Source: JBBITI01 sp963735055 (lineage in GTDB: Bacteria; Chloroflexota; Dehalococcoidia; Dehalococcoidales; UBA2162). From it: a DNA stretch of 64,000 bases. The notes beneath the pieces were generated by a model. That model ran no database searches. It had not been told where the DNA came from and was given only the letters and a program-made list of their open reading frames with translations. Shown here in pieces: positions 9,006 through 18,163 of this stretch. Position numbers and translations under genes: made by a program. Location of the stretch: NCBI GenBank assembly GCA_963735055.1, contig CAVTJN010000007.1:213906-277905 (forward strand). Reading direction: 5' to 3'. The stretch's first letter is position 1, and the number at the start of each line of letters is the position of its first letter.

Positions 9006-9659
9006 ATGATAACAGTTACCAAACAGAAACCACTGGAAGAGATCACCAAGTTTCTGGAGCCTTACAAGAAGGTCTATCTTATCGGCTGCGGAAGCTGCCC
9101 GGCGATGCTGCACACCGGGGGCAGGGCTGAAGTGGTTGACATGAAGGGCAAACTGGAACAGGCGGGCAAGGAAGTAACCGGTTGGATGGTGATTCCGACC
9201 GCGTGCGACAGTCTTACCAAGGACGCTTTGGAGGAAGAATCGGGAAACATCGCGCCGGCTGAGGCGATCCTGGTAATGGCATGTGCCTACGGGGTGCAGA
9301 CCGTCGGGTTCTACTCCAACAAGGCGATCTATCCTGCTCTGGAGAGCCTGTTCGTCGGCAAAGAAGAGGACCCGGGGACACTCGTCGAGGTCTGCGCCCA
9401 GTGTGGCAACTGCCGTCTTGGCCGGACCGCGGCGATATGCCCGCTGGTGCGCTGCGCCAAGAGCCTGCAGAACGGCCCATGCGGCGGCTCAGCCGATGGT
9501 AAATGCGAAGTCGACCCCAATACTCCTTGCGCGTGGCAACTCATATTCGAGCGGCTGAAGGCGCTCGGCGAGTTGGATAAGCTTGAAGTGATCGAGCCTC
9601 CCCAGGACTGGAGCAAGAGCCATTCCGGGGGGCCGCGTCGATTCAAGGTAGGGGTCTAG
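9006..9659 (+). CDS. metV: MetV-like methylene-THF reductase zinc/iron-sulfur subunit
   Basis: A 217-aa protein matching the MTHFR C-terminal family. It has LIGCGSCPAMLHTGG near the N-terminus and a cysteine-rich C-terminus (CAQCGNCRLGRTAAICPLVRC, then CGGSADGKCEV and PCAW). The ATG at 9006 was preferred over an earlier in-frame start at 8934 because that one overlaps nuoF and adds a non-conserved basic leader. In acetogens MetV binds MetF and links it to an electron donor module, such as Hdr or RnfC2; here the neighbour is a NADH diaphorase. Confidence 0.88.
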   Translation: MITVTKQKPLEEITKFLEPYKKVYLIGCGSCPAMLHTGGRAEVVDMKGKLEQAGKEVTGWMVIPTACDSLTKDALEEESGNIAPAEAILVMACAYGVQTVGFYSNKAIYPALESLFVGKEEDPGTLVEVCAQCGNCRLGRTAAICPLVRCAKSLQNGPCGGSADGKCEVDPNTPCAWQLIFERLKALGELDKLEVIEPPQDWSKSHSGGPRRFKVGV

Positions 9660-9802
9660 CTGATGGGGCAGCCGATCGGAGACACGAGAGGGTACTTCGA
9701 ACGAGGCGGCCATGATGACAGTGCCGGCCCGCACGTCGTGAAGATTCGGTCCATGGCCAGTAAGTTGCTGCTGCAGAGAAAAACAAGAGGAGTCCGTCGT
9801 AG

Positions 9803-10768
9803 ATGAAAGCCGGAACTAATCTCGAAAAAGTGCTCGCGGGCGGCGGGTTCGCAGTTACTGCCGAGGCGGGGCCTCCAAAAGGGACCGGCGCCAAGTCTAT
9901 TGTCAGGAAAGGCGAATCCTTACGCGCCTGCTGTGATGCGGTGAACATCACCGACAACCAGACCGCCATCGTACGCATGTGCAGTCTGGCCGGGTGTGTT
10001 CTCCTGAAGCAGCAAGGCATTGATCCGGTGATGCAGATGGTGACCCGTGACCGCAACCGGATCGCCCTTCAGAGTGACGTGCTGGGCGCCATTGCCCTGG
10101 GCATCGGCAATATTCTGTGCTTGACCGGCGATCACCAGAAGTTCGGCAACCACCCTCAGGCCAAGGGAGTATTCGACCTGGATTCGATACAGCTCGTGCA
10201 GACGCTCAAGAACATGCGGGACCAGAAGAAGTTCATTTCCGGCGAGGATGTCTCCGGAGAGGTCCCGTTGTTTATTGGCGCCGTTGAGAACCCATTCGCC
10301 GATCCCTTTGAATTCAGGGTGACCCGTCTGGCCAAGAAGGTGCGGGCAGGGGCGGATTTCATCCAGACGCAGGCCGTGTTTGACGTTCCCAAGTTCGCCC
10401 GTTGGATGCAGATGGTGGTGGAGCGAGGGCTGGACAAACAGGTCCACATTATGGCCGGAATAATACCGATCAAGTCGGCGGCAATGGCCCGCTACATGAA
10501 AGACAACGTCTCCGGAGTCAGTGTTCCCGACAGTATCGTGACCAGAATGGAACAGGCCAAGAACGCCAAAGACGAAGGACTGAAAATCGCCCTCGAGGTC
10601 GTCCAGCAGGTGAGAGAGATCCCGGGCGTTCACGGCATTCACATCATGGCGGTGGGTTGGGAGGAGATGGTACCGGAGATCGTCAGCAAGTCCGGTCTGA
10701 TGCCCCGGCCGGTACCGCCGCCCCAGGAAACCGGTTCCCCAGCTGCGCCTGCCTCGAAGGCCAAATAG
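9803..10768 (+). CDS. metF: Methylenetetrahydrofolate reductase
   Basis: A 321-aa TIM-barrel flavoprotein. Motifs of the MetF family are present: FAVTAEAGPPKG at the N-terminus, NITDNQTAIVRM, GNILCLTGDHQKFG, and AGADFIQTQAVFDV. It reduces 5,10-methylene-THF to 5-methyl-THF in methionine synthesis or the methyl branch of the Wood-Ljungdahl pathway. GAGGAG lies ahead of the ATG. The proline/alanine-rich tail after about residue 300 is variable. Lies 143 bp after metV in the same direction. Confidence 0.92.
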   Translation: MKAGTNLEKVLAGGGFAVTAEAGPPKGTGAKSIVRKGESLRACCDAVNITDNQTAIVRMCSLAGCVLLKQQGIDPVMQMVTRDRNRIALQSDVLGAIALGIGNILCLTGDHQKFGNHPQAKGVFDLDSIQLVQTLKNMRDQKKFISGEDVSGEVPLFIGAVENPFADPFEFRVTRLAKKVRAGADFIQTQAVFDVPKFARWMQMVVERGLDKQVHIMAGIIPIKSAAMARYMKDNVSGVSVPDSIVTRMEQAKNAKDEGLKIALEVVQQVREIPGVHGIHIMAVGWEEMVPEIVSKSGLMPRPVPPPQETGSPAAPASKAK

Positions 10769-10837
10769 CAGGCCTGCCGGATCATACGGTCAGCCACCTG
10801 GTTAACCACGAATCTGTGGCGTGGCGGGCTCTCACCA

Positions 10838-11659
10838 CTACCGTTTCCAGATAGGGCGGCGGCGGACGACGACGGCGACCAGGAACATCGCGACGGCGAC
10901 CAGTGTCATGGCCGGTCCCGAGGGAAGATTGGCGTAGAACGACACGTAGAGTCCGACCACAGCGGTCACCACGCCGAGCAGGGCGCCCACAACCATCGAC
11001 GGCGCGAAACGGCGTACCAGGAGACGGGCAGTGGCTGCGGGAACTATCAACATCGCCAGCACCAGGATGATGCCGACCGCCTGAAGAGCCACGACGATGA
11101 CTAACGCCAGCACGGTGAGAAGCACATTGTCGAGGAATCCGGTCCGAAGTCCAGCGACCTTGGCTCCAACAGGATCAAAAGTGGCAAACACCAGCTCCTT
11201 GTGAAACGCGTAGAGCAGCGACAGGGCAAGAATGCCCAACCCCAGGGTGACGGCAACGTCCCGCCAGTTCACCCCAAGCACCTGCCCGAGCAATATGTCT
11301 TCAAGGCGGACCGGTAATCCCCGGGAAACACTGAGCATAGCAAGCCCCAGGGCGAATAGTCCCACGAAGAGTATCCCGATGGTGGTGTCTTCGCTGAACC
11401 CTGTGCGGCGGCTCAGGAACCCGATCAGCAGGGCCATCATGATGGCAACGGGAATGGTCCCGACCACCGGGCTGAGGCCGAGCAGTACGGCCACCACAAT
11501 ACCGGGCAGGACGGCGTGAGACAGGGCGTCTCCCATGAGCGCCAACCCGCGGCTGACCACATAGCTTCCCATGACCGGGGCGACCACGCCGACGGCGACC
11601 GATACGATCAGTGCCCGCACCATGAAGCTGAATTGGAACGGTTCAAGCAGAGACGGCAT
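10838..11659 (-). CDS. Metal (Mn/Zn) ABC transporter permease
   Basis: About 273 aa with eight or more hydrophobic segments of the ZnuB/MntB (ABC-3) family, including GLALMGDALSHAVLPGIVVAVLLG and LVIVVALQAVGIILVLAMLIVP. The longer reading from 11752 is a shadow of the ATPase gene; the MPSLLEPFQFSF start at 11659 fits and overlaps the ATPase 3' end by 17 nt. Last gene of a three-gene operon. Confidence 0.88.
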   Translation of the reverse strand: MPSLLEPFQFSFMVRALIVSVAVGVVAPVMGSYVVSRGLALMGDALSHAVLPGIVVAVLLGLSPVVGTIPVAIMMALLIGFLSRRTGFSEDTTIGILFVGLFALGLAMLSVSRGLPVRLEDILLGQVLGVNWRDVAVTLGLGILALSLLYAFHKELVFATFDPVGAKVAGLRTGFLDNVLLTVLALVIVVALQAVGIILVLAMLIVPAATARLLVRRFAPSMVVGALLGVVTAVVGLYVSFYANLPSGPAMTLVAVAMFLVAVVVRRRPIWKR

Positions 11660-12431
11660 CGTCCCCATCCTTCCTGCCGTGCAGGGATGCGTGTGAACTG
11701 TACAGTTCCTGGATGAGCATCGGGGTGACGTCCTCCGGAGGCCCCCAGCCACAAACGTGGCGGTTGAGGCAGACGGCCATGTCGAAACGGGCGGACAGGG
11801 TGGCCACGTCGTGGGTGGCGATGATAATGGTCCGTCCGCCGTCCCGCAGTTGCTTCAGGACCGCCACCAGACCTTCCTGTGCGGCCACGTCGACACCGCT
11901 GAAAGCCTCATCGAACAGGATGACGCGTTCCTCTTGAGCGAGGGCCCGGGCCACGAAAACCCGCTGTCGCTGTCCCCCCGACAACTCACTTACCAGGGAG
12001 TGGCGTTGCGCCCACATCCCCACCTGTTCGAGACACAGCCGCACGGCTTCGTTATCAGCCCGCGTCCGTCGCTTGAACCAGCCGATGAGGCGGGCGCGGC
12101 CCATCATCACAACGTCGGACGTGGTGGCGGGAAAACGCCAGTTAACCCGTTCCTGCTGGGGAACATAGGCCACCTGGCCGCGCGGCCCCGACACCGGTCT
12201 TCCCTCGACCAGAATGCGGCCGGTCTTGACCGGGATCAGCCCGGCGATGGCGTTAAGCAAAGTGCTCTTACCGGCGCCGTTGGGACCAAGAACGCCGACC
12301 AAAGCCCGGGGTCCGGCGGTGAAGGAAACGTCTTCAAGGATCATCTTGCCGCCGAGCTCGACGGCTACGTCTTCCACGGTCACCGCGGGCGAGGCCGGTG
12401 GCCCGGCCGGCCGTTCTGGACTGTGGCTCAT
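11643..12431 (-). CDS. Metal (Mn/Zn) ABC transporter ATP-binding protein
   Basis: A 262-aa ATPase with Walker A GPNGAGKSTLLNAIAGL, signature ELSGGQRQRVFVARALAQ, Walker B VILFDEAFSGVD (Ala replaces Pro, as is common in Mn/Zn importers) and H-loop ATHDVATLS. The Q-loop region VPQQERVNWRFPATTSDVVMMG is typical of the MntB/ZnuC group. Sits between the binding protein and permease genes. Confidence 0.9.
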   Translation of the reverse strand: MSHSPERPAGPPASPAVTVEDVAVELGGKMILEDVSFTAGPRALVGVLGPNGAGKSTLLNAIAGLIPVKTGRILVEGRPVSGPRGQVAYVPQQERVNWRFPATTSDVVMMGRARLIGWFKRRTRADNEAVRLCLEQVGMWAQRHSLVSELSGGQRQRVFVARALAQEERVILFDEAFSGVDVAAQEGLVAVLKQLRDGGRTIIIATHDVATLSARFDMAVCLNRHVCGWGPPEDVTPMLIQELYSSHASLHGRKDGDDAVSA

Positions 12432-12468
12432 CGTTGCCTCATCTTAGTTGGCGTTTCTCCCCGCTGGC

Positions 12469-13413
12469 TCAGTACAAAGCCTGATAGATTGCCTGAGTGT
12501 TGACGTTCATCATATCGATGTAGGTATCGGCCCCACTCTGCGGCGGTCCCAGTGAGTCGGAATAGAGACGGACTACTTTGGCGCCGGTCTCGGAAGCGAT
12601 GGACCGGGCGAGACGGTCGTTCACCACCGTCTCCGTGAAGATCACGCCAATGCCCATCTGGCGGATCGTAGTCGCAAGCTGGCCCAGTTCTGCAGGCGAC
12701 GGCTCCTTCTCAGTGTCAATACCGGGGAAGATCGACCCGACGGATTCATATCCGTAGCGCTGGGCGAAATACTGCATGTTCTCGTGGGACGAGACGATCT
12801 TGCGGTTGAGGGACGGGATCATGGCAGTGAAATCGATGATGCGAGTGTTCAGTTGGTCCAGTTCCTCCGTGTAGGCAGCGGCGTTCGATCGGTATGTCTC
12901 GGTTCCGGCCGGGTCAGCCGCAATGAGCCGCCCGAGGATTTCACTTACGGCCATCTGCACCCGGACGGGATCCCACCAGAAATGGGGATCAAACGGGACC
13001 TCCGGAGAGCCGCCCGTCTCAACCGGTATTGCCTGCACGTAGTCTCCGAGAGCAATCACTCTGGACGTGTCGGTGGCGGCGTTCGTCAGGAGACGGGTTA
13101 GCCACTCCCGCTCCAAACCGAGCCCGACCGTAAATACCAGCCGGGCGCGTGCCACGCGGGCGACGTCGGCGGCCCCGGGCTGGAAAGTGTGCGGATCGGT
13201 ACCCACGGGTAGAAGCGGCACGACGCTGACCCGGTCACCCCCGACGTTCGCCACCCAGTCGGCGACGATGTTGCTCGTAGTGACAATCGAAATATCGGTC
13301 GACGTGACCCCGGATTGTCCGCAGGCCGGAAGGACACCAGACAGCAGGGCCAGCATGCCGATGATCAGCAGGGCGACGGGTTTATGACGTATTGCGCCTG
13401 ACGGGAAGCTCAC
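12469..13413 (-). CDS. Metal ABC transporter substrate-binding lipoprotein (ZnuA/MntC-like)
   Basis: A 314-aa cluster A-I binding protein with a signal peptide and lipobox VLPACG. Metal ligands of the family can be seen: GTDPHTFQPG (His 1), HFWWDP (His 2), SHENMQYFAQRYG (His 3 region) and the late acidic site EKEPSPAE/YSDSLG. The His-rich loop of classical ZnuA is absent, so Mn or Fe is at least as likely as Zn. Start is GTG. First gene of the importer operon. Confidence 0.87.
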   Translation of the reverse strand: MSFPSGAIRHKPVALLIIGMLALLSGVLPACGQSGVTSTDISIVTTSNIVADWVANVGGDRVSVVPLLPVGTDPHTFQPGAADVARVARARLVFTVGLGLEREWLTRLLTNAATDTSRVIALGDYVQAIPVETGGSPEVPFDPHFWWDPVRVQMAVSEILGRLIAADPAGTETYRSNAAAYTEELDQLNTRIIDFTAMIPSLNRKIVSSHENMQYFAQRYGYESVGSIFPGIDTEKEPSPAELGQLATTIRQMGIGVIFTETVVNDRLARSIASETGAKVVRLYSDSLGPPQSGADTYIDMMNVNTQAIYQALY

Positions 13414-13633
13414 CCCACTGATCTCACTCTACGCGACAGTTGTTACCAGGCCGGTCTGTTTTCAACCAATATACAGCAGCGCCCTGCCACATTCAACACG
13501 CCGGCGCCTCGCCCCTCCTTTAGTGCCGGTCAGGGCTGAGCCTGGCGCACGATCCTTGACGGATGAGCCGCAGGCACCTATAGTGGAGGTGGCTGACAGA
13601 TGGGACGGTGACGTCCGGATTGGGGAGATTTCG

Positions 13634-14440
13634 GTGGACATCGCGTTTCAGATAGGGCCTTTGAAAGTCGCCTGGTACGGCATCTTCATCTCGCTGGCGG
13701 TCATTGCCGCGGTGGCGGTGGCGTCGCTGGAAGCAAAACGGCGAGGGGAGCTGACCGATCATCTTCTCAATATGCTGCTGCTGGTTCTGCCACTCGGCAT
13801 CATTGGCGCCAGGGTATATCACGTCATCGACCAGTGGAGCTACTATTCGCAGAATCCCGGCCTCATCATCGGGGGCAGAGGTCTGGGCATCTTCGGAGCG
13901 GTTATCGGTGGGGCAGTCGGTCTCATTATCTATACAAAGTGGAAGCGCCTGAGCACGCTGACCTGGCTCGACATCTGCGCCCCGGGTTTGATCGCGGCCC
14001 AGGCGATCGGACGGTGGGGCAACTTCTTCAACCAGGAACTGTATGGCTACCCGACTGACCTGCCGTGGGGGGTCTACATTGACCCGGCGCACCGGCTCGC
14101 CGGGTTTGAGATGTACGAGCATTTTCATCCCTTGTTTCTATACGAATCTCTGTTGAATCTGATCGGACTCGGGCTCCTGCTGATCACCTCCCGCAAGTTC
14201 GGGAAGCGGCTGTTACCCGGCGAACTCTTTGTCGGATACGTCATATATTATGGGATCGTCCGTTTCGTACTCGAGGGGTTCAAACTTGAAGTGTGGACCC
14301 TCGGCGGCTTCCCAACGGCGCGGTGGATCACGCTGGTTGCGGTGCTGCTGGCCGTTGCGTTCACCGTAGCAAGGCGCCGCCGGCACTCGCACAACCATCA
14401 CTCGGGCGCTGTTGGTCTTCCGCCAGAGTCGGAAGTCTGA
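13634..14440 (+). CDS. lgt: Prolipoprotein diacylglyceryl transferase
   Basis: About 268 aa, integral membrane. Attaches diacylglycerol to the lipobox cysteine of prolipoproteins such as the several binding proteins in this window. Family motifs are clear: YGIFISLAV at the start, the Lgt signature IGRWGNFFNQELYG (residues about 115-130), and HPLFLYESLLNLIG. The GTG start at 13634 is chosen because GGGGAG lies 6 nt ahead and the protein begins directly with the conserved IAFQIGPLKVAWYG; the longer frame from 13523 adds an unconserved leader. The tail is rich in Arg/His. Confidence 0.9.
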   Translation: MDIAFQIGPLKVAWYGIFISLAVIAAVAVASLEAKRRGELTDHLLNMLLLVLPLGIIGARVYHVIDQWSYYSQNPGLIIGGRGLGIFGAVIGGAVGLIIYTKWKRLSTLTWLDICAPGLIAAQAIGRWGNFFNQELYGYPTDLPWGVYIDPAHRLAGFEMYEHFHPLFLYESLLNLIGLGLLLITSRKFGKRLLPGELFVGYVIYYGIVRFVLEGFKLEVWTLGGFPTARWITLVAVLLAVAFTVARRRRHSHNHHSGAVGLPPESEV

Positions 14441-14471
14441 ACAGCAAGGGCCGGCTGACGCCTGATGACGC

Positions 14472-14500
14472 TTGACAATGCGGGCTCTGAATGTCATAAT
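14472..14500 (+). promoter_or_regulatory. Sigma70-type promoter of the opp operon
   Basis: A perfect TTGACA (14472-14477), 17-bp spacer and CATAAT (14495-14500) lie about 107 bp upstream of the oppA ATG. No other gene start intervenes. This is among the best matches to a vegetative promoter in the window. Confidence 0.75.
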
Positions 14501-14606
14501 CTTCGACGTCCCGAGTGAAGCGGCGTGCCGGGATCTCCCCAAATTCCGGCTGCAACCTGGAGTCTTTGATCGCAGAAGCGATTAGACATCTACCTAGGAG
14601 GAAAGA

Positions 14607-16286
14607 ATGAGACTAAAGCCAAAGTTTACCTACCTATCATTGGTGGCGGTGGCCCTGGTGTCGCTCATCGGTTCGGCCTGTGCGACGCCGGGCGACACAA
14701 CCACCAAGCCGGGCACCCCGACCGGAGCCCAGATGCTGAGGGTCAACCTGGCAGCCGAGCCTGCCACCATCGACCCCAACAAGGCGTCTTGGGCAAACGA
14801 ACGCACCGTTATCATGCAGGTCTTTGAGGGTTTGCTCGGCTTCAACGGGGACCTTTCTCTGAAAGCCGTCGTCGCCAAAGAAATCCCCACCGTTGCCAAC
14901 AAGGGCATTTCGGCCGACGGCAAGACCTACACCTTCAACCTCAAGTCTAACGTGACCTGGAGCGATGCCAAAAAGGTCACTGCCAAGGACTTCGAGTACG
15001 GCATCAAGCGCATGCTCAGCCCCGATATCGCCTCCGACTACGCCGGCTTCTACTACGCCATTCAGGGTGCTGAAGAATACAACGGCGCCGCCGACAAGGA
15101 CGCCGCCACCAAGGACACACTCAAGGCTGCGGTGGGCGTGAAAGCGGTCAGCGACACTGTGCTTCAGATCACGCTGGCACGGCAGAGTCCAACCTTCCTG
15201 CAGGTCATGGCCCTGTGGCCGTCGTATCCGGTGCGGGAGGATATTATCACCGCGCAGGGTGACAAGTGGACTGAGCCGCCGAACTACATCGGCAATGGCC
15301 CGTTTATTCTCACGGAGTGGGTCCATCAGGACCATCTCACGCTGAAGGCCAATCCCAATTACTGGGGTACAAAGCCGAAACTGACCGAGATACGCATGGC
15401 ACAGATTACGGACGCAAATGCCTGTTTGGCAGCGTACAAGAACGACGAAGAGGACATCTCTGGTGTTCCTGTAGGCACGGAGAAAGCCATAATGGCTGAC
15501 CCAGTCCTGAGCAAGGAAATCGTGCGATATGCTGAACTCACTACCTTCGGGTTTCGGTTCAACGTGACGGTAGCACCCTTTGACAACGTGAAGGTCCGCC
15601 AGGCCATCAATACGGCGATTGACCGAGATGCCTTCGTCGACAAGATCCGAAGTGGCGTGGGCAAGGCGGCCACGAGTTGGATACCGCCAGGGATGCCAGG
15701 CTATGACGCCGCGCTGGGCGCCCAGTACACGTTCAACGCTTCCAAGGCCAAGCAACTGCTTACCGATGCCGGCTACTCCGACGTCACTAAGTTGCCGCCG
15801 ATCAAGTTCCAGTACTCCGATACGGCCAGCAACAAGACCATCGCCCAGTTCCTGCAGGGGCAGATGAAGGACAATCTCGGTATCGACATCATCCTTGAGC
15901 CCATGGAGACCAAGGCATTTTCCACTATGGTCAACCAGAAGAAATTTACCTGGGCATGGTACGGCTGGGGCGCCGACTACCCCGACCCGGACAACTGGCT
16001 GCCGGAGCTGTTCGGCACCGACGCCGGTAACAACAAAGGCAACTACAGCAACAAGGCCTTCGATGATCTTTCCAAGCAGGCCTTACTCGAACTGGACAAC
16101 ACCAAGCGGCTGCAGCTTTGGGCTCAGGCCCAGAAGATTGTGGTCGATGATGCGCCCATGGCTTTCATGTTCTATCGAGAGCGCTTCCAGTTGCGCAAGC
16201 CGTCGGTCAAGGGGATGGTCACCACCGGGATGGACGGTTCGGTCATCGGCGACATGTTCTTCGACCAGGTATTCATTCAGAAGTAG
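14607..16286 (+). CDS. oppA: Peptide/oligopeptide ABC transporter substrate-binding lipoprotein (OppA-like)
   Basis: A 559-aa SBP_bac_5 protein. Signal peptide with lipobox IGSAC, then a Thr/Pro linker and the lobes. Family motifs include LAAEPATIDPNKASW at the start, GKTYTFNLKSNVTWSDAKKVTAKD, and FRFNVTVAPFDNVKVRQAIN. AGGAGGAAAGA precedes the ATG. It delivers peptides to OppBCDF, encoded directly downstream, and is separated from them by a strong hairpin that should keep binding protein in excess over the membrane complex. Confidence 0.92.
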   Translation: MRLKPKFTYLSLVAVALVSLIGSACATPGDTTTKPGTPTGAQMLRVNLAAEPATIDPNKASWANERTVIMQVFEGLLGFNGDLSLKAVVAKEIPTVANKGISADGKTYTFNLKSNVTWSDAKKVTAKDFEYGIKRMLSPDIASDYAGFYYAIQGAEEYNGAADKDAATKDTLKAAVGVKAVSDTVLQITLARQSPTFLQVMALWPSYPVREDIITAQGDKWTEPPNYIGNGPFILTEWVHQDHLTLKANPNYWGTKPKLTEIRMAQITDANACLAAYKNDEEDISGVPVGTEKAIMADPVLSKEIVRYAELTTFGFRFNVTVAPFDNVKVRQAINTAIDRDAFVDKIRSGVGKAATSWIPPGMPGYDAALGAQYTFNASKAKQLLTDAGYSDVTKLPPIKFQYSDTASNKTIAQFLQGQMKDNLGIDIILEPMETKAFSTMVNQKKFTWAWYGWGADYPDPDNWLPELFGTDAGNNKGNYSNKAFDDLSKQALLELDNTKRLQLWAQAQKIVVDDAPMAFMFYRERFQLRKPSVKGMVTTGMDGSVIGDMFFDQVFIQK

Positions 16287-16313
16287 TATTACATAACGAG
16301 CTATGCTAGAATG

Positions 16314-16347
16314 AATAGTCGGGAGAGGTTCGCCTCTCCCGACTATT
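16314..16347 (+). terminator. Intrinsic terminator/attenuator between oppA and oppB
   Basis: A perfect 15-bp stem (AATAGTCGGGAGAGG with its complement) around a TTCG tetraloop, with the T tract overlapping its 3' end (ATTTTTG). It ends only 14 bp before the oppB ATG. Probably a partial terminator that sets the oppA:oppBCDF ratio. Confidence 0.88.
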
Positions 16348-16361
16348 TTTGTCATTGACGA

Positions 16362-17279
16362 ATGTCTAAATATATTGTGCGTCGCGTCCTGTGGCTGGCG
16401 CTCGTCCTGTTGGTCGTGTCCTTCATTACCTTTTCCCTGATGCATCTCATTCCGGGCGGCCCATGGGACCGCGAAAAGGCATTGCCGCCGCAGGTGATCG
16501 AGAACCTCAACCGCAGGTACGGCCTCGACAAGCCATTTCTGGTCCAGTATGGCAACTATGTTTGGGGCCTTCTCCACGGGGACCTCGGAGTCTCCTATTC
16601 GTTTCAAGACCGCAGCGTCACCCAGATCATTATGCAGGGTCTTCCGAAGACGGCCACCCTGGGCCTGACCGCCTTCGCCCTGGCGATACTGGTCGGCATA
16701 CCGTTGGGCATGGCGGCCGCGCTTCGGCAGAATTCGCCCGTGGATTACGTATCGGTGCTCTTCTCCACGATCTTTGCCAGCATACCCGGCTTTGTGATGG
16801 GCATCCTGTTAATGATCGTGTTCGGAGTATTGTTGCATTGGCTGCCTACCGGGGGCTGGGGATCTGTCAGGCAAGTTATTATGCCTGCGGTCGCCCTGGC
16901 AGCGCTGCCGGCCGCCTTCATCGCCCGGATTACCCGGGCAAGCACGCTGGAGGTAATGCGTCAGGACTACGTGCGAACGGCGCGGGCCAAAGGCCTCCAG
17001 GAGAGAGTTGTTCTTACCCGGCACATTCTGCGCAACTCGCTTATCCCGGTGGTCACCATCGCCGGACCTGAGCTTGCATTCCTGGTGTCGGGCTCTTTCA
17101 TTATCGAACAGCTTTTCTCGATCCCCGGTATCGGACGCCTTTTTGTGCAGGGCGTGTTCGGCCGGGACTACGGCTTGATCATGGGGAGCATTCTTTTCTA
17201 CGCCTTCGTGGTGGCCGCGATTAACCTGGTGGTCGACGTGTTATACGCCGCGATCGATCCCCGGATCCGATATGACTAG
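16362..17279 (+). CDS. oppB: Oligopeptide ABC transporter permease OppB
   Basis: A 305-aa permease starting MSKYIVRRVLWLALVLLVV, the standard OppB/DppB opening, with the EAA loop MRQDYVRTARAKGLQERVV. The ATG follows the terminator hairpin by 14 nt and has no recognisable Shine-Dalgarno, so it may be poorly translated or depend on transcript processing. Overlaps oppC by 8 nt. Confidence 0.92.
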   Translation: MSKYIVRRVLWLALVLLVVSFITFSLMHLIPGGPWDREKALPPQVIENLNRRYGLDKPFLVQYGNYVWGLLHGDLGVSYSFQDRSVTQIIMQGLPKTATLGLTAFALAILVGIPLGMAAALRQNSPVDYVSVLFSTIFASIPGFVMGILLMIVFGVLLHWLPTGGWGSVRQVIMPAVALAALPAAFIARITRASTLEVMRQDYVRTARAKGLQERVVLTRHILRNSLIPVVTIAGPELAFLVSGSFIIEQLFSIPGIGRLFVQGVFGRDYGLIMGSILFYAFVVAAINLVVDVLYAAIDPRIRYD

Positions 17280-18163
17280 CGGAGCGACAACAGTGGTGGC
17301 CAGTCAGTCAGTCCGCCCACATCACACCCTGTGGGGTGATGCCTTCGTCAGGTTGCGCCGGAACAAGCTGGCCCTGGCCGGAGGCGCATTCGTCCTGCTT
17401 CTGGGGGCCGGAGCAATTTTCGCTCCATGGATAACTCCCTATGGCTTCGCGCAGCAGAATTATGACGCCATTATGCAGGCGCCGAGCGCCTCTCACTTGC
17501 TGGGTACTGATGAACTGGGTCGAGACGTCCTTTCCCGGTTACTGTTCGGCGCCCGGACTTCCCTTGCGGTCGGCATCTTCACCCAGTTCATCGTCCTGGC
17601 GATCGGCCTACCGATCGGCGCCGTCGCCGGATATAGCGGCGGCCGCGTTGACAATCTCCTGATGCGCTTCGTGGACGTCATGTACGGATTCCCGGACATC
17701 CTGTTGATCATTCTGCTACGCTCGATTTTCGGCGGCAGCATCTACATGATATTCCTGGCCATCGGCCTGGTGGCCTGGGTCAATATTGCCCGCCTGGTAC
17801 GCGGCCAGGTGCTCTCCCTCAAGGAACGCGGACTTCGTCAACGCCGCCCGGTCGATGGGCGGGGGAGGGGGGTACATCACCATGCGGCATCTGCTGCCAA
17901 ACTCGCTGGGACCGGTTATCGTCGCCGTCACCTTCAACATCCCACGGGCGATCTTCACCGAAGCGGCCCTGAGCTACATCGGCATCGGAGTAAAGCCTCC
18001 AACACCCAGCTGGGGGGCGATGATTCGTGATGGGTATGACGTGATTTTCGCCGCTCCTCACCTCGTGATTGTTCCGGCAGTGGCGATTGCGCTGCTGATG
18101 CTGGCTTTCACCTTCCTGGGCGACGGCCTACGCGACGCCCTGGACCCGAGGCAACGGCGATGA
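17272..18163 (+). CDS. oppC: Oligopeptide ABC transporter permease OppC, interrupted by a one-base frameshift
   Basis: Two overlapping frames make one OppC protein. The first 186 codons read normally through the N-terminal TM segment, GTDELGRDVLSRLLFGARTS and LVRGQVLSLKER. Then one extra G at 17830-17831 shifts the frame, and the remainder (DFVNAARSMGGGGGY, RHLLPNSLGPVIVAVTF, AFTFLGDGLRDALDPRQRR) continues in the +1 frame to 18163. Removing the base restores the family motif LSLKERDFVNAARS and gives a 296-aa protein of normal length. The intact neighbours suggest a sequencing or assembly error; a real inactivating mutation cannot be excluded. Confidence 0.88.

Noticed and set aside
9663..9806. 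A 47-codon plus-strand frame between metV and metF ending in ATGA over the metF start.
   Set aside because: No ribosome site better than AGGGG, no recognisable sequence and a composition unlike the neighbours. It may be chance.
17821..17840. Programmed +1 frameshifting in oppC.
   Set aside because: No slippery CUU-UGA-type site or stop at the shift point, and oppC is not known to use recoding.
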